Shown piece after piece: positions 1-6,049 of a stretch of 10,947 nucleotides of DNA. How positions within the stretch are numbered: position 1 is the stretch's first letter; the number at the start of each line of letters is the position of its first letter. The notes beneath the pieces were generated by a model. The model searched no databases. It had not been told where the DNA came from and saw only the letters and a program-made list of their open reading frames with translations. Source of the stretch: an uncultured Ruminococcus sp. (GTDB lineage Bacteria; Bacillota; Clostridia; Oscillospirales; Ruminococcaceae); the NCBI GenBank assembly GCA_937898375.1, contig CALEJX010000543.1, forward strand, positions 1 through 10,947, written 5' to 3'. Both the position numbers and the translations under genes were made by a program.

Positions 1-622
1 TGACAAAGTCCTCATACCACGAATTGGCAATAGCAGGACGATTTGTTACAATAAGGATATTACAGGCATAGTCGCCCTTGGTCGCCTTTAAACGCTTGCA
101 AAGGTCATATGTTGCCAGCGTTTTGCCGAAACGGGGCTTTGCGTTCCAAAGAAATTCACCATTTTTATGGCTCATAAAATAGTCAAAGGTCTTTGATACA
201 GCCTGCTCCTGCTCGTCACGAAGCTCATAATCAAGCGTGCCGACAGTATCCATAACGCCCTTTGTACGGCGAAATTTTGAGTATAACAAGAAAGAGTCAT
301 CGCCGCTTATATGAAACCATTCAGGCGGCTTTTTATCACTTGGCGCTGGTTTCATGCGCTCTACGCCATGCTTTTTGAGATAGGCATGAAAATCGCTGTC
401 ACGGAAATATGTTTTGCCGTCGGCAAAAATAGCAACGTCGCTCCACTCTGTATTATGAGGAATATGTGCAGTTTGCAACTGCTGACGAATACGATATTCT
501 ACATCGTCCTGCTCCGTGTAGCCTATCTTCACCCAGCCGTTATTGCTCAAAACTGTTGGAGTAGAGTAGCAATAACAGCGTGGCATAGCCGTTCTTGTTG
601 TCTGAATATTTATCTTAGGCAC
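1..622 (-). CDS. SF2 helicase with N-terminal GIY-YIG-like nuclease domain (partial)
   Basis: The first 207 residues are in the window; the rest lies beyond the left edge. Residues about 15-85 resemble a GIY-YIG/T5orf172 nuclease: YCY at 17-19, KIG at 32-34 in the context GWVKIGYT, and an arginine-rich RIR at 44-46. A DEAD/DEAH-type helicase domain begins near 130 with a Q-motif-like LRDEQEQAV (134-142) and a P-loop AKPRFGKT (161-168). The start is a GTG directly after the TAA of the methyltransferase. It is preceded by AAAGGAG (complement of 632-638) nine bases away, inside the upstream gene, so translation is probably coupled. An in-frame ATG at 584-586 is less likely: it would cut close to the nuclease motif. 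The family and its methyltransferase partner suggest the ATP-driven cleavage component of a restriction-modification or defence pair. That role is inferred, and helicase motifs II-VI are not visible here. Confidence 0.85.
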   Translation of the reverse strand, partial: MPKINIQTTRTAMPRCYCYSTPTVLSNNGWVKIGYTEQDDVEYRIRQQLQTAHIPHNTEWSDVAIFADGKTYFRDSDFHAYLKKHGVERMKPAPSDKKPPEWFHISGDDSFLLYSKFRRTKGVMDTVGTLDYELRDEQEQAVSKTFDYFMSHKNGEFLWNAKPRFGKTLATYDLCKRLKATKGDYACNILIVTNRPAIANSWYEDFV

Positions 623-2602
623 TTAATCCATCTCCTTTACATGAGTTTCTATGAAGCTTATCTCGTCAGGCGTCAAGCCGTATTTCTTGTAGAGTTGCTG
701 GTCTATCTCGGCAATTGATCTGCTCCAATCAATGTCGCTGTCGGCAGTGAAGTCTTGCAAGGGGACGTATTTCCAAACAGGCTTTTTCCCATTTTGCGTT
801 ACCTTTAGTACACCTAATAATGTTCTACAGAACTTTGATTTAATATATTTCATTGCATTACAAGCTGTTGACTCATGTTCAAATGAACCAAAACTTATAA
901 ATGTTTGCGTATACCCCATAGATTTTGTACCCACCAATGGAGTACTTAATATTTCGCCCAATAAACCGGAACCATTATTTGCAGTTACAATAACTTTATA
1001 TTTATCAATATTCGGGTGAGGCAGTTCAATATATTTACGATTGATATATTTGTAACATCTTTTATTTGAAATAACGCCAATTATTTTAACATCTTCATCT
1101 GTTTGCTTTTCATCTGTAAAACACTCAAATTCCATACAACCACTTGTCATTCTTTTTTCTTGACCATTACTTGAAATTATCTCTTTTAAATGAGGAAAAT
1201 CAGAATATAGCGTCTTAAGGTTGAATTTATTTTGATTGTGAATTATAGTAGTAATTGAGGTTTCTCCTTTTGACATAACTTTCTTTAACAAAGTATTCAA
1301 CTCTTCATATTCTGTAAATTGATATATTGCTCCAAAATTCTGAGTAGCATCTCTATAATGAATTGAAACGCCACCTTTTATTTCAATATTAGGAAAAATT
1401 TTTGAACTATCTCGTTCATAAGTCAAAATCTTAAAATGATTATCAGAAAGCATTTTCTCATTCCATTGTGTAGGAGTGTTGCCATTGTTAAAAAGAAATC
1501 TTGCAGGTGTAATAAGTTCAACCTTATCTGAAATCCTATAAGCAGCTTCCATAAAATAATTATACACCGATTCATCTGCCTTTTTGTTGCCATTTGATTG
1601 ATCCTGATACGGCGGGTTTCCAATTACATAATCAAATTTCATGCTTTTTCCTCTTTTCTTTAGACTTTTGAACAGCTTTGATCTATCTGCTCTCCAGTCA
1701 TATATTTTGCAATAAACCGTTTTATCATCGGCAGGTTCTTCGTTTCCAAACAAAGACAGCTGCACATTGTCATCATTGGGTATCCCATATGGCGGCGTAT
1801 CGTTCATGCCGTCCATTTGCCAAAAATTCCAACAGATAACATTCAGAAACTTCTCCAGCTCTTTTTGCGTAGCCTGCCTGTTCCACTTTGCTTCAATATA
1901 ATCCGCCAGCGTATAAAGCAGATTAATTCGTGCGATAAACAGGTTGTCCCCCTGATACTCATAGCCGTAAACGCTCTGAAATGCCCGAAACGCCCACTTG
2001 AACCACTCGGCTTCATCGGCGGCGTTCTCGTTCACGATACGCAGCTTGCGGTCAAGGATACCGATGCGCCGCTCGATAGGAATGAGTTCACCTGTAGACG
2101 TATCATAGCGTGACACGATATAAGGCGCTTCTCCGCAAGTTATTTCCAATCGTCTTGAATCCACATACTGTTTCCAGTCTTTCCCCTTTGGAAATGTGAT
2201 AGGCGCTTTTGTCACATTCCACATCTGTCCGTCCTGATGATTGAATACGTCGGGGCGGTCAAACCATTCCTCATCGCAATGGTCGTTCATTTGATTGACT
2301 ATCCACGCAGGCGTGAACACCTCCGCACGTTTGCGTGTGCGCTCTATCTGTTCAGAAGCGGCTTTGTATACTCTCGGCTGAATATCGCAAGAATCAAAAC
2401 CAAGCAGCGCACCCTCTGTCATTTGCGAATTATCTTTATATCCAGCACCATAGCCTGCATAGCTTTCCGATGCAAAAAGAATATTTTTCCTTGTGGTCTT
2501 ATCCTGCAAAAGCCGCCGCACAAGCCCTCTGATAGGATAAGAATCCAGTTTTATCAGTTCTTCCAAAGGAACACTCCTCACATGGCTTAACCGGAACACC
2601 AT
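623..2602 (-). CDS. Eco57I-family DNA adenine methyltransferase (R-M modification subunit)
   Basis: A 659-residue protein with the N6-adenine methyltransferase motif IV GNPPY at 328-332 (context FDYVIGNPPYQDQ). Residues about 92-190 carry the conserved block of this Eco57I-like family, including LEITCGEAPY (152-161) and GILDRKLRIVNEN, probably part of the AdoMet site in place of a classical DPxxGxG. The stretch from about 335 to 600 is the likely target-recognition region, and the C-terminus (PLQDFTADSDIDWSRSI) is typical of the family. The coordinates use the first ATG; an in-frame TAA lies upstream of it. That ATG lacks a well-placed ribosome binding site, whereas AGGAG (complement of 2574-2578) sits 7 bases before an in-frame TTG at 2564-2566, so translation may begin at residue 13. 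It is followed without a gap by the helicase gene. Its promoter supply seems to depend on the invertible segment just upstream. The recognition-region DNA is much more AT-rich than the N-terminal part. Confidence 0.9.
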   Translation of the reverse strand: MVFRLSHVRSVPLEELIKLDSYPIRGLVRRLLQDKTTRKNILFASESYAGYGAGYKDNSQMTEGALLGFDSCDIQPRVYKAASEQIERTRKRAEVFTPAWIVNQMNDHCDEEWFDRPDVFNHQDGQMWNVTKAPITFPKGKDWKQYVDSRRLEITCGEAPYIVSRYDTSTGELIPIERRIGILDRKLRIVNENAADEAEWFKWAFRAFQSVYGYEYQGDNLFIARINLLYTLADYIEAKWNRQATQKELEKFLNVICWNFWQMDGMNDTPPYGIPNDDNVQLSLFGNEEPADDKTVYCKIYDWRADRSKLFKSLKKRGKSMKFDYVIGNPPYQDQSNGNKKADESVYNYFMEAAYRISDKVELITPARFLFNNGNTPTQWNEKMLSDNHFKILTYERDSSKIFPNIEIKGGVSIHYRDATQNFGAIYQFTEYEELNTLLKKVMSKGETSITTIIHNQNKFNLKTLYSDFPHLKEIISSNGQEKRMTSGCMEFECFTDEKQTDEDVKIIGVISNKRCYKYINRKYIELPHPNIDKYKVIVTANNGSGLLGEILSTPLVGTKSMGYTQTFISFGSFEHESTACNAMKYIKSKFCRTLLGVLKVTQNGKKPVWKYVPLQDFTADSDIDWSRSIAEIDQQLYKKYGLTPDEISFIETHVKEMD

Positions 2603-2647
2603 GCCTTTGGCGTGTATACCTTAATACTGAGGTGATATACTATTAAA

Positions 2648-2676
2648 AGTATCGAATGAGAGGTTCGATTTCTCAA
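2648..2676 (-). promoter_or_regulatory. Possible weak promoter for the methyltransferase operon
   Basis: Leftward TTGAGA (complement of 2671-2676) and GATACT (complement of 2648-2653) with a 17-bp gap. The -35 lies inside the left inverted repeat and the -10 lies outside it, so it would exist in both orientations of the switch. The -10 matches the consensus at only 4 of 6 positions. If real, it would give basal expression in the off state. Confidence 0.25.
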
Positions 2677-2700
2677 AACAGATACATTTGCGAAATCAGC
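2667..2700 (+). repeat. Left 34-bp inverted repeat, recombinase core site (IR-L)
   Basis: Perfect 34-bp match to the reverse complement of 4015-4048; the identity stops at once on both sides. Internally it has arms GATTTCTCAAA (2667-2677) and TTTGCGAAATC (2687-2697), inverted with 10 of 11 positions matching, around the asymmetric 9-bp spacer ACAGATACA (2678-2686). This is the layout of a simple tyrosine-recombinase crossover site. It lies 64 bp upstream of the methyltransferase ATG. Confidence 0.88.
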
Positions 2701-2759
2701 CCATAAAGCAGCATAAAATCTGATTTATTCAATTTTCAAGATACAATTCTGACAACAGT

Positions 2760-3848
2760 TTACAACTGCATACACATATTCATCAGCCTGCGTTCATAGG
2801 AATGGTCGGGGTGAATATATCGGTTAAGCGTCAAGGTGACATTGCTGTGACCGAGAACGGCAGACAGTGCTTTCACGTTAAAGCCCCTTTCTGCCGAGTT
2901 AGTGGCAAATGTGTGGCGGAGCTTATGATAATTATGGTTTTCTACATCAGCAGACAGCAGTATCCTCTTGTAGCGATACTGCATAGTACGAGGCTCGGTA
3001 GGCTTATCTGTCCCCGATAAGATGAAATGATCCGGTTTATCACGAAACATTTCAAAATACCACATGAGCATATCTGGAATAGCGATCTCTCTGAATGATG
3101 TTGCAGACTTCGGAGCTGAGATCATGACCTTTGTTTTTCTATTGCCATTAGTAATACATATACGCTGGACAGTTCTGCGAATATGCAATGTTTTATGTGT
3201 AAAATCCACATCTCCCCATTTTAAACCGCAAAGCTCACCGATACGCAATCCCATAAAAAGTGACAGCATAATGCCGAAACTCGTAAGCGACATATTGGCT
3301 TTCAGATATGATACGAGCTTTTTCTGCTCATTATCACTGATTTTCTCGACCTGCTTTCTTTCAACTTTTGGAAGAACAACATTTTTCAGAGCTAATTTAA
3401 AGCCGTATTCTTCCTGCGCATATTTCAGCATGGTTTTAAAAACAGCAAATATATCCCGTACATAACTTGCAGATAAGCCGTTTGCAAGTTTTTTGTTTAT
3501 AAAGACGTTTATTCTGCCTGCTGTCAGGTCTGCGCAGGGAACATCTCCAAACTCAGGGATAATATGCTTTTCAAATTTGTTTATATAGTTTGCAAGCGTT
3601 GACTTCTTGACACGATTACCCACAGCATTCAACCATTCCTGATACACCTTATCAATAGTAACATATCTGCCTGAAAGAAAGCGTGTGGCTATCTCTCGCC
3701 CTATAAGCAATTTATTTTCGGCTTCTGTGTATGTTTTGCCGTAAACATACTGATACTGCGCTTTTCCGTCAACTGCATAGTCAGCAATAAACTTTCCGAC
3801 ATACCGCCCGTCTTTACGCTTTGTGATTGTTATACCTGCGCTCTCCAT
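2760..3848 (-). CDS. Tyrosine recombinase / phage-type integrase (putative DNA invertase)
   Basis: A 362-residue, full-length integrase. The N-terminal region (about 1-50) resembles the arm-binding domain of Tn916-type integrases (ITITKRKDGRYVGKF). A SAM-like core-binding domain spans about 60-160 and the catalytic domain about 170-362. All catalytic residues can be placed: R202 in GLRIGEL, K247 in APKSATS, H308 and R311 in HKLRH, H334 in LGHSN, and the nucleophile Y344 in LNRYIH. GGAGGG (complement of 3856-3861) sits 7 bases before the ATG. The gene lies wholly between two inverted core-type sites, which suggests it inverts the segment containing itself. No other mobile-element gene is next to it and no direct repeats flank it. 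It is codirectional with the downstream methyltransferase with no clear terminator between, so some readthrough is possible in this orientation. It could instead be the relic of an integrative element. Confidence 0.93.
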   Translation of the reverse strand: MESAGITITKRKDGRYVGKFIADYAVDGKAQYQYVYGKTYTEAENKLLIGREIATRFLSGRYVTIDKVYQEWLNAVGNRVKKSTLANYINKFEKHIIPEFGDVPCADLTAGRINVFINKKLANGLSASYVRDIFAVFKTMLKYAQEEYGFKLALKNVVLPKVERKQVEKISDNEQKKLVSYLKANMSLTSFGIMLSLFMGLRIGELCGLKWGDVDFTHKTLHIRRTVQRICITNGNRKTKVMISAPKSATSFREIAIPDMLMWYFEMFRDKPDHFILSGTDKPTEPRTMQYRYKRILLSADVENHNYHKLRHTFATNSAERGFNVKALSAVLGHSNVTLTLNRYIHPDHSYERRLMNMCMQL

Positions 3849-3905
3849 TCAGCGACCCTCCAAATAACCTTATTGTGGCAATCTGCACATTTGAACTGCT
3901 TTTCT

Positions 3906-3911
3906 ATTATA
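3906..3911 (-). promoter_or_regulatory. Candidate -10 element for the recombinase gene
   Basis: A leftward TATAAT (complement of 3906-3911) lies 57 bp upstream of the recombinase ATG. No good -35 stands at the expected distance (CTAAGC at a 17-bp gap), so the promoter may be weak or need an activator. It is arranged back to back with the strong rightward promoter at 3938-3966. Confidence 0.45.
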
Positions 3912-3937
3912 CAAATCGCCGATTTTCAGCTTAGCAC

Positions 3938-3966
3938 TTGCAATTTTACTAAAATTTTGGTATAAT
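3938..3966 (+). promoter_or_regulatory. Strong outward extended -10 promoter inside the invertible segment
   Basis: TTGCAA (3938-3943), a 17-bp gap, then TATAAT (3961-3966), with the extended -10 TG at 3958-3959. It points rightward, away from both the recombinase and the methyltransferase, and no sense gene follows it in this orientation. After inversion it would lie about 140 bp upstream of the methyltransferase ATG, pointing into it. This is the best promoter in the 2603-4223 region. Confidence 0.72.
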
Positions 3967-4014
3967 TTCAAGAGTGGAATAAAATGTCTTTAAAATCGAA
4001 TACCTGTAAAAAAT

Positions 4015-4048
4015 GCTGATTTCGCAAATGTATCTGTTTTGAGAAATC
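4015..4048 (-). repeat. Right 34-bp inverted repeat, recombinase core site (IR-R)
   Basis: Perfect inverted copy of 2667-2700, with arms at 4018-4028 and 4038-4048 around the spacer TGTATCTGT (4029-4037). In this copy the surrounding bases extend the symmetry to 13-bp arms (4011-4023 with 4043-4055), so a transcript crossing it could fold into a hairpin. No T-run follows, so it is not an intrinsic terminator. Confidence 0.88.
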
Positions 4049-4096
4049 AGCATTTAATTATAAGAAAACACTGCATCGTGTGTGTACTGAATATGT

Positions 4097-4133
4097 AAAA
4101 AAAAGCTACTTGCATAACTTTGCAAGTAGCTTT
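4097..4133 (-). terminator. Intrinsic terminator of the EAL gene (distal)
   Basis: A 13-bp perfect stem (4102-4114 with 4121-4133) and a 6-base loop, followed on the minus strand by eight T residues (complement of the A-run 4097-4104). There is no T-run on the plus strand, so it acts mainly on leftward transcripts and shields the switch region from the EAL gene. Confidence 0.85.
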
Positions 4134-4138
4134 GTAAT

Positions 4139-4171
4139 AAAAAAGAGCATTGACTGTGATATTCAATGCTC
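4139..4171 (-). terminator. Intrinsic terminator of the EAL gene (proximal)
   Basis: A 9-bp perfect stem (4145-4153 with 4163-4171), a 9-base loop, then six T residues on the minus strand (complement of 4139-4144). With the hairpin at 4097-4133 it forms a tandem leftward terminator 50-130 bp after the EAL stop codon. Confidence 0.8.
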
Positions 4172-4223
4172 CAATTAATCATGTTAAATTATTGATAAAT
4201 AGATCTTTCACGTTTTATATTTC

Positions 4224-5900
4224 TTATACATTATAACCGCAGGCAAGGCGCTCTTCAAACTCAGCTGCAGGCAGCGGCTTGTCAAACACAAAGCCTTGAA
4301 CAGCGTCACAGCCAACATCTCTAAGATAGTCAAGCTGTTGTTCTGTCTCAACTCCCTCGGCGATAGTTTCCTTGCCAAGCTTTTTCACCATGTTGATGAT
4401 GTAATAGAACATTATAAGATCCTTATCCTTGCCCTCATAGTCTGTTTCAAGAGGGATAAAAGACTTGTCTATTTTGATGACCTGCAGATCAACGTTCTTT
4501 ATCATATTAAGTGACGAAAAGCCAGTGCCGAAATCGTCCATAGATGTGACGATACCATTCGCCCTCAAACCATTCACTACCTCTGTTATAAGCTCAAAGT
4601 TCTGATAGTCCTCGCTCTCAGTAAGCTCTATTTCTATATACTCGTGGTCAAGCTCATACTTGTCAATTATGGCGACGATATTGCCTATCATGTCCTCTTC
4701 TTCAAGGTGCTTCCTTGAGAAGTTCACAGATATCCTCAGCGGCTCAAAGCCAGTATCAATGCGCTGTCTAAGCCATTTGCAGACCTCTTCAAGCACATAA
4801 TAGTCAAGCCTTATTATGCTTCCGTCACGCTCGAGAAGCGGAACGAACTCCACAGGCGGCACTAGCCTGCCCTCTCTATGCCAGCGCACAAGGGCTTCTG
4901 CGCCGAAAATCTCCTTTGTTTCAATGCGCACCTTTGGCTGATAATACACCTCGAACTCTCCTGCCATAAGCCCTGCCATGAAGTTCGACAGCACGCTTTG
5001 TATCCTCATAAGTTCCTGCCTGATATCATCAGAATACTCCACCACATGGCCTGCGCCCATTCGCCTTGCGGCGGCATAGGCAATACTTGCACGAGCCATT
5101 ACATCTCTCGGAAACTTTATTCCGTCAGTTGATGAAAAGCCTGCTGTTGCGCTGAAAATAAAGTTCTTTGACACTCTGCCGTCGTCATACTTGATGTTCA
5201 TAAAGCTGAGCATATCGATATACTCACGGAGAGACTCTTTCTTGACGAGCATTACAAAATTGTCGCCCCCAAGTCTTGCAATTATCTCGTCCTCGGCAAG
5301 ACTTCTGCGGATAGTCTTTGTATAATCACGAAGAACAACGTCGCCCTGCTCGTAATTAAGCACCTTGTTTACATACTTGAAGTTATGTATATTGAAAAAT
5401 ATTATGCTGTAATCCTCTATCCTATTCTGAGCGATTAGCATACCAGAGTAGTTCATCAAAGCGTCAAGAGTAGCCGCACCAGTTTCGATATCCGTTCTGA
5501 TAACATGATCCACAAGCTCCTGCATTACCACTCTGTTATACTGTATAAATACAGCGTTTGCGATTATCTCGGCAATATTTTTCTGTTCGTCTGCAAAGCC
5601 CTCTGTGTTCTCAGGATAAAGAGTAACGGTTATAAAGCCGTTGTCAAATATAGAAAACCTTGCTTCAAAAGGCTTGCCCTCAGAGCTTTTTTCATCGTCA
5701 TAAAGCACGATGAGCGTATCTGCGCCGCTTTCGCAAAGTCTTGTTACAGGCACTTTCACTGCAAGCTCTGCCTTTGCTATGCCAAGTCTGTCAGCCACCA
5801 AAGCAACCGCACTTTTCACCTTAGCACTGCACTCGTCCATATTCTCCGAATTTTGATACATTATCTGGAAGAAACCAATCATATCATGATCCAAAGTCAT
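4224..5900 (-). CDS. GGDEF-EAL protein, probable c-di-GMP phosphodiesterase
   Basis: A 558-residue protein with no predicted membrane segment. Residues 1-125 are an unassigned, perhaps GAF-like sensory region. About 160-290 is a GGDEF domain with a degenerate active site: GGDNF at 211-215, and FFNIHNF where an active enzyme normally has an aspartate. About 300-558 is an EAL domain with its catalytic set in place: EAL at 335-337, N393 in SVNFS, E425 in ELTES, DDFGTG at 455-460, K476 and D478 in KIDKS, E515 in AEGVET, and Q535 in QGF. It should hydrolyse c-di-GMP to pGpG in the cytoplasm, while the GGDEF half is probably regulatory or binds GTP. GGGG (complement of 5907-5910) lies 6 bases before the ATG. 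It is a single-gene unit with its own promoter and tandem terminators. Confidence 0.92.
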   Translation of the reverse strand: MTLDHDMIGFFQIMYQNSENMDECSAKVKSAVALVADRLGIAKAELAVKVPVTRLCESGADTLIVLYDDEKSSEGKPFEARFSIFDNGFITVTLYPENTEGFADEQKNIAEIIANAVFIQYNRVVMQELVDHVIRTDIETGAATLDALMNYSGMLIAQNRIEDYSIIFFNIHNFKYVNKVLNYEQGDVVLRDYTKTIRRSLAEDEIIARLGGDNFVMLVKKESLREYIDMLSFMNIKYDDGRVSKNFIFSATAGFSSTDGIKFPRDVMARASIAYAAARRMGAGHVVEYSDDIRQELMRIQSVLSNFMAGLMAGEFEVYYQPKVRIETKEIFGAEALVRWHREGRLVPPVEFVPLLERDGSIIRLDYYVLEEVCKWLRQRIDTGFEPLRISVNFSRKHLEEEDMIGNIVAIIDKYELDHEYIEIELTESEDYQNFELITEVVNGLRANGIVTSMDDFGTGFSSLNMIKNVDLQVIKIDKSFIPLETDYEGKDKDLIMFYYIINMVKKLGKETIAEGVETEQQLDYLRDVGCDAVQGFVFDKPLPAAEFEERLACGYNV

Positions 5901-5939
5901 ATTTATCCCCGCTAATTTTTCATATTCTAACTGAACTCA

Positions 5940-5953
5940 GGAAAACGTTTTCA
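5940..5953 (-). promoter_or_regulatory. cre-like palindromic operator upstream of the EAL gene
   Basis: The 12-bp perfect palindrome GAAAACGTTTTC (5941-5952). On the minus strand the 14-mer TGAAAACGTTTTCC differs from the catabolite-responsive element TGWNANCGNTNWCA only in the last base. It lies downstream of the -10 and about 40 bp before the start codon, where a bound CcpA or other LacI-family protein would act as a roadblock. The protein that binds it is inferred. Confidence 0.5.
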
Positions 5954-5979
5954 AAATTTACCTGCACTTACCTGATTAT

Positions 5980-6008
5980 ATTTTACTACTTTTTATAAAA
6001 AAAGTCAA
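5980..6008 (-). promoter_or_regulatory. Sigma-A promoter of the EAL gene
   Basis: TTGACT (complement of 6003-6008), a 17-bp gap, TAAAAT (complement of 5980-5985), pointing leftward about 80 bp before the ATG. It begins just after the terminator of the kinase operon, so the EAL gene is a separate transcription unit. Confidence 0.65.
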
Positions 6009-6015
6009 GTAAACA

Positions 6016-6042
6016 AAACGCCGTCCATTTCCGACGGCATTT
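6016..6042 (-). terminator. Intrinsic terminator of the RNase-kinase operon
   Basis: GC-rich 6-bp stem GCCGTC/GACGGC (6020-6025 with 6033-6038) with short A/T extensions. On the minus strand it is followed by TTTTGTTT. It lies directly after the kinase stop codon. A TTTTA on the plus strand could give weak termination in the other direction. Confidence 0.7.
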
Positions 6043-6049
6043 TATCGTC

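Larger units (their letters stand above)
2667..4048. mobile_element. Putative invertible DNA segment carrying its own recombinase and a promoter
   Basis: The 1,314-bp interior (2701-4014) holds the tyrosine recombinase gene and a pair of back-to-back promoters, and is bounded by perfect 34-bp inverted core-like sites. Inverted site orientation predicts inversion rather than excision. Inversion maps position x to 6715 minus x, so the outward promoter at 3938-3966 would come to 2749-2777 facing the methyltransferase-helicase operon. In the orientation shown, the recombinase reads toward that operon and the strong promoter reads away from it. Structure is seen directly; inversion in living cells is inferred. 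Confidence 0.75.

Noticed and set aside
311..718. Open reading frame of 135 codons on the plus strand, and many similar frames opposite the other genes.
   Set aside because: They lie antisense to well-supported genes, lack ribosome binding sites and have no recognisable domain; they are frame shadows.
2692..2726. Possible terminator between the recombinase and methyltransferase (AAATCAG with CTGATTT).
   Set aside because: Only a 7-bp AT-rich stem with a loop of about 20 bases and no T-run; it is not a credible terminator, so readthrough from the recombinase remains possible.
3984..4019. An 11-codon ORF (ATG at 3984, TGA at 4017-4019) just after the outward promoter, with AGAGTGG upstream; after inversion it would be a leader peptide ending inside the repeat.
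   Set aside because: Too short to support by sequence alone; the ribosome binding site is weak and the stop falls in the repeat by what may be chance.
2667..4048. The repeats as attL/attR of an integrated phage or conjugative element.
   Set aside because: att sites for excision are direct repeats; these are inverted and enclose only the recombinase, with no other mobile-element genes inside.
4011..4055. 13-bp-arm hairpin as a rho-independent terminator.
   Set aside because: No T-run follows on either strand; the symmetry is better explained as the recombinase core site with extra flanking matches.
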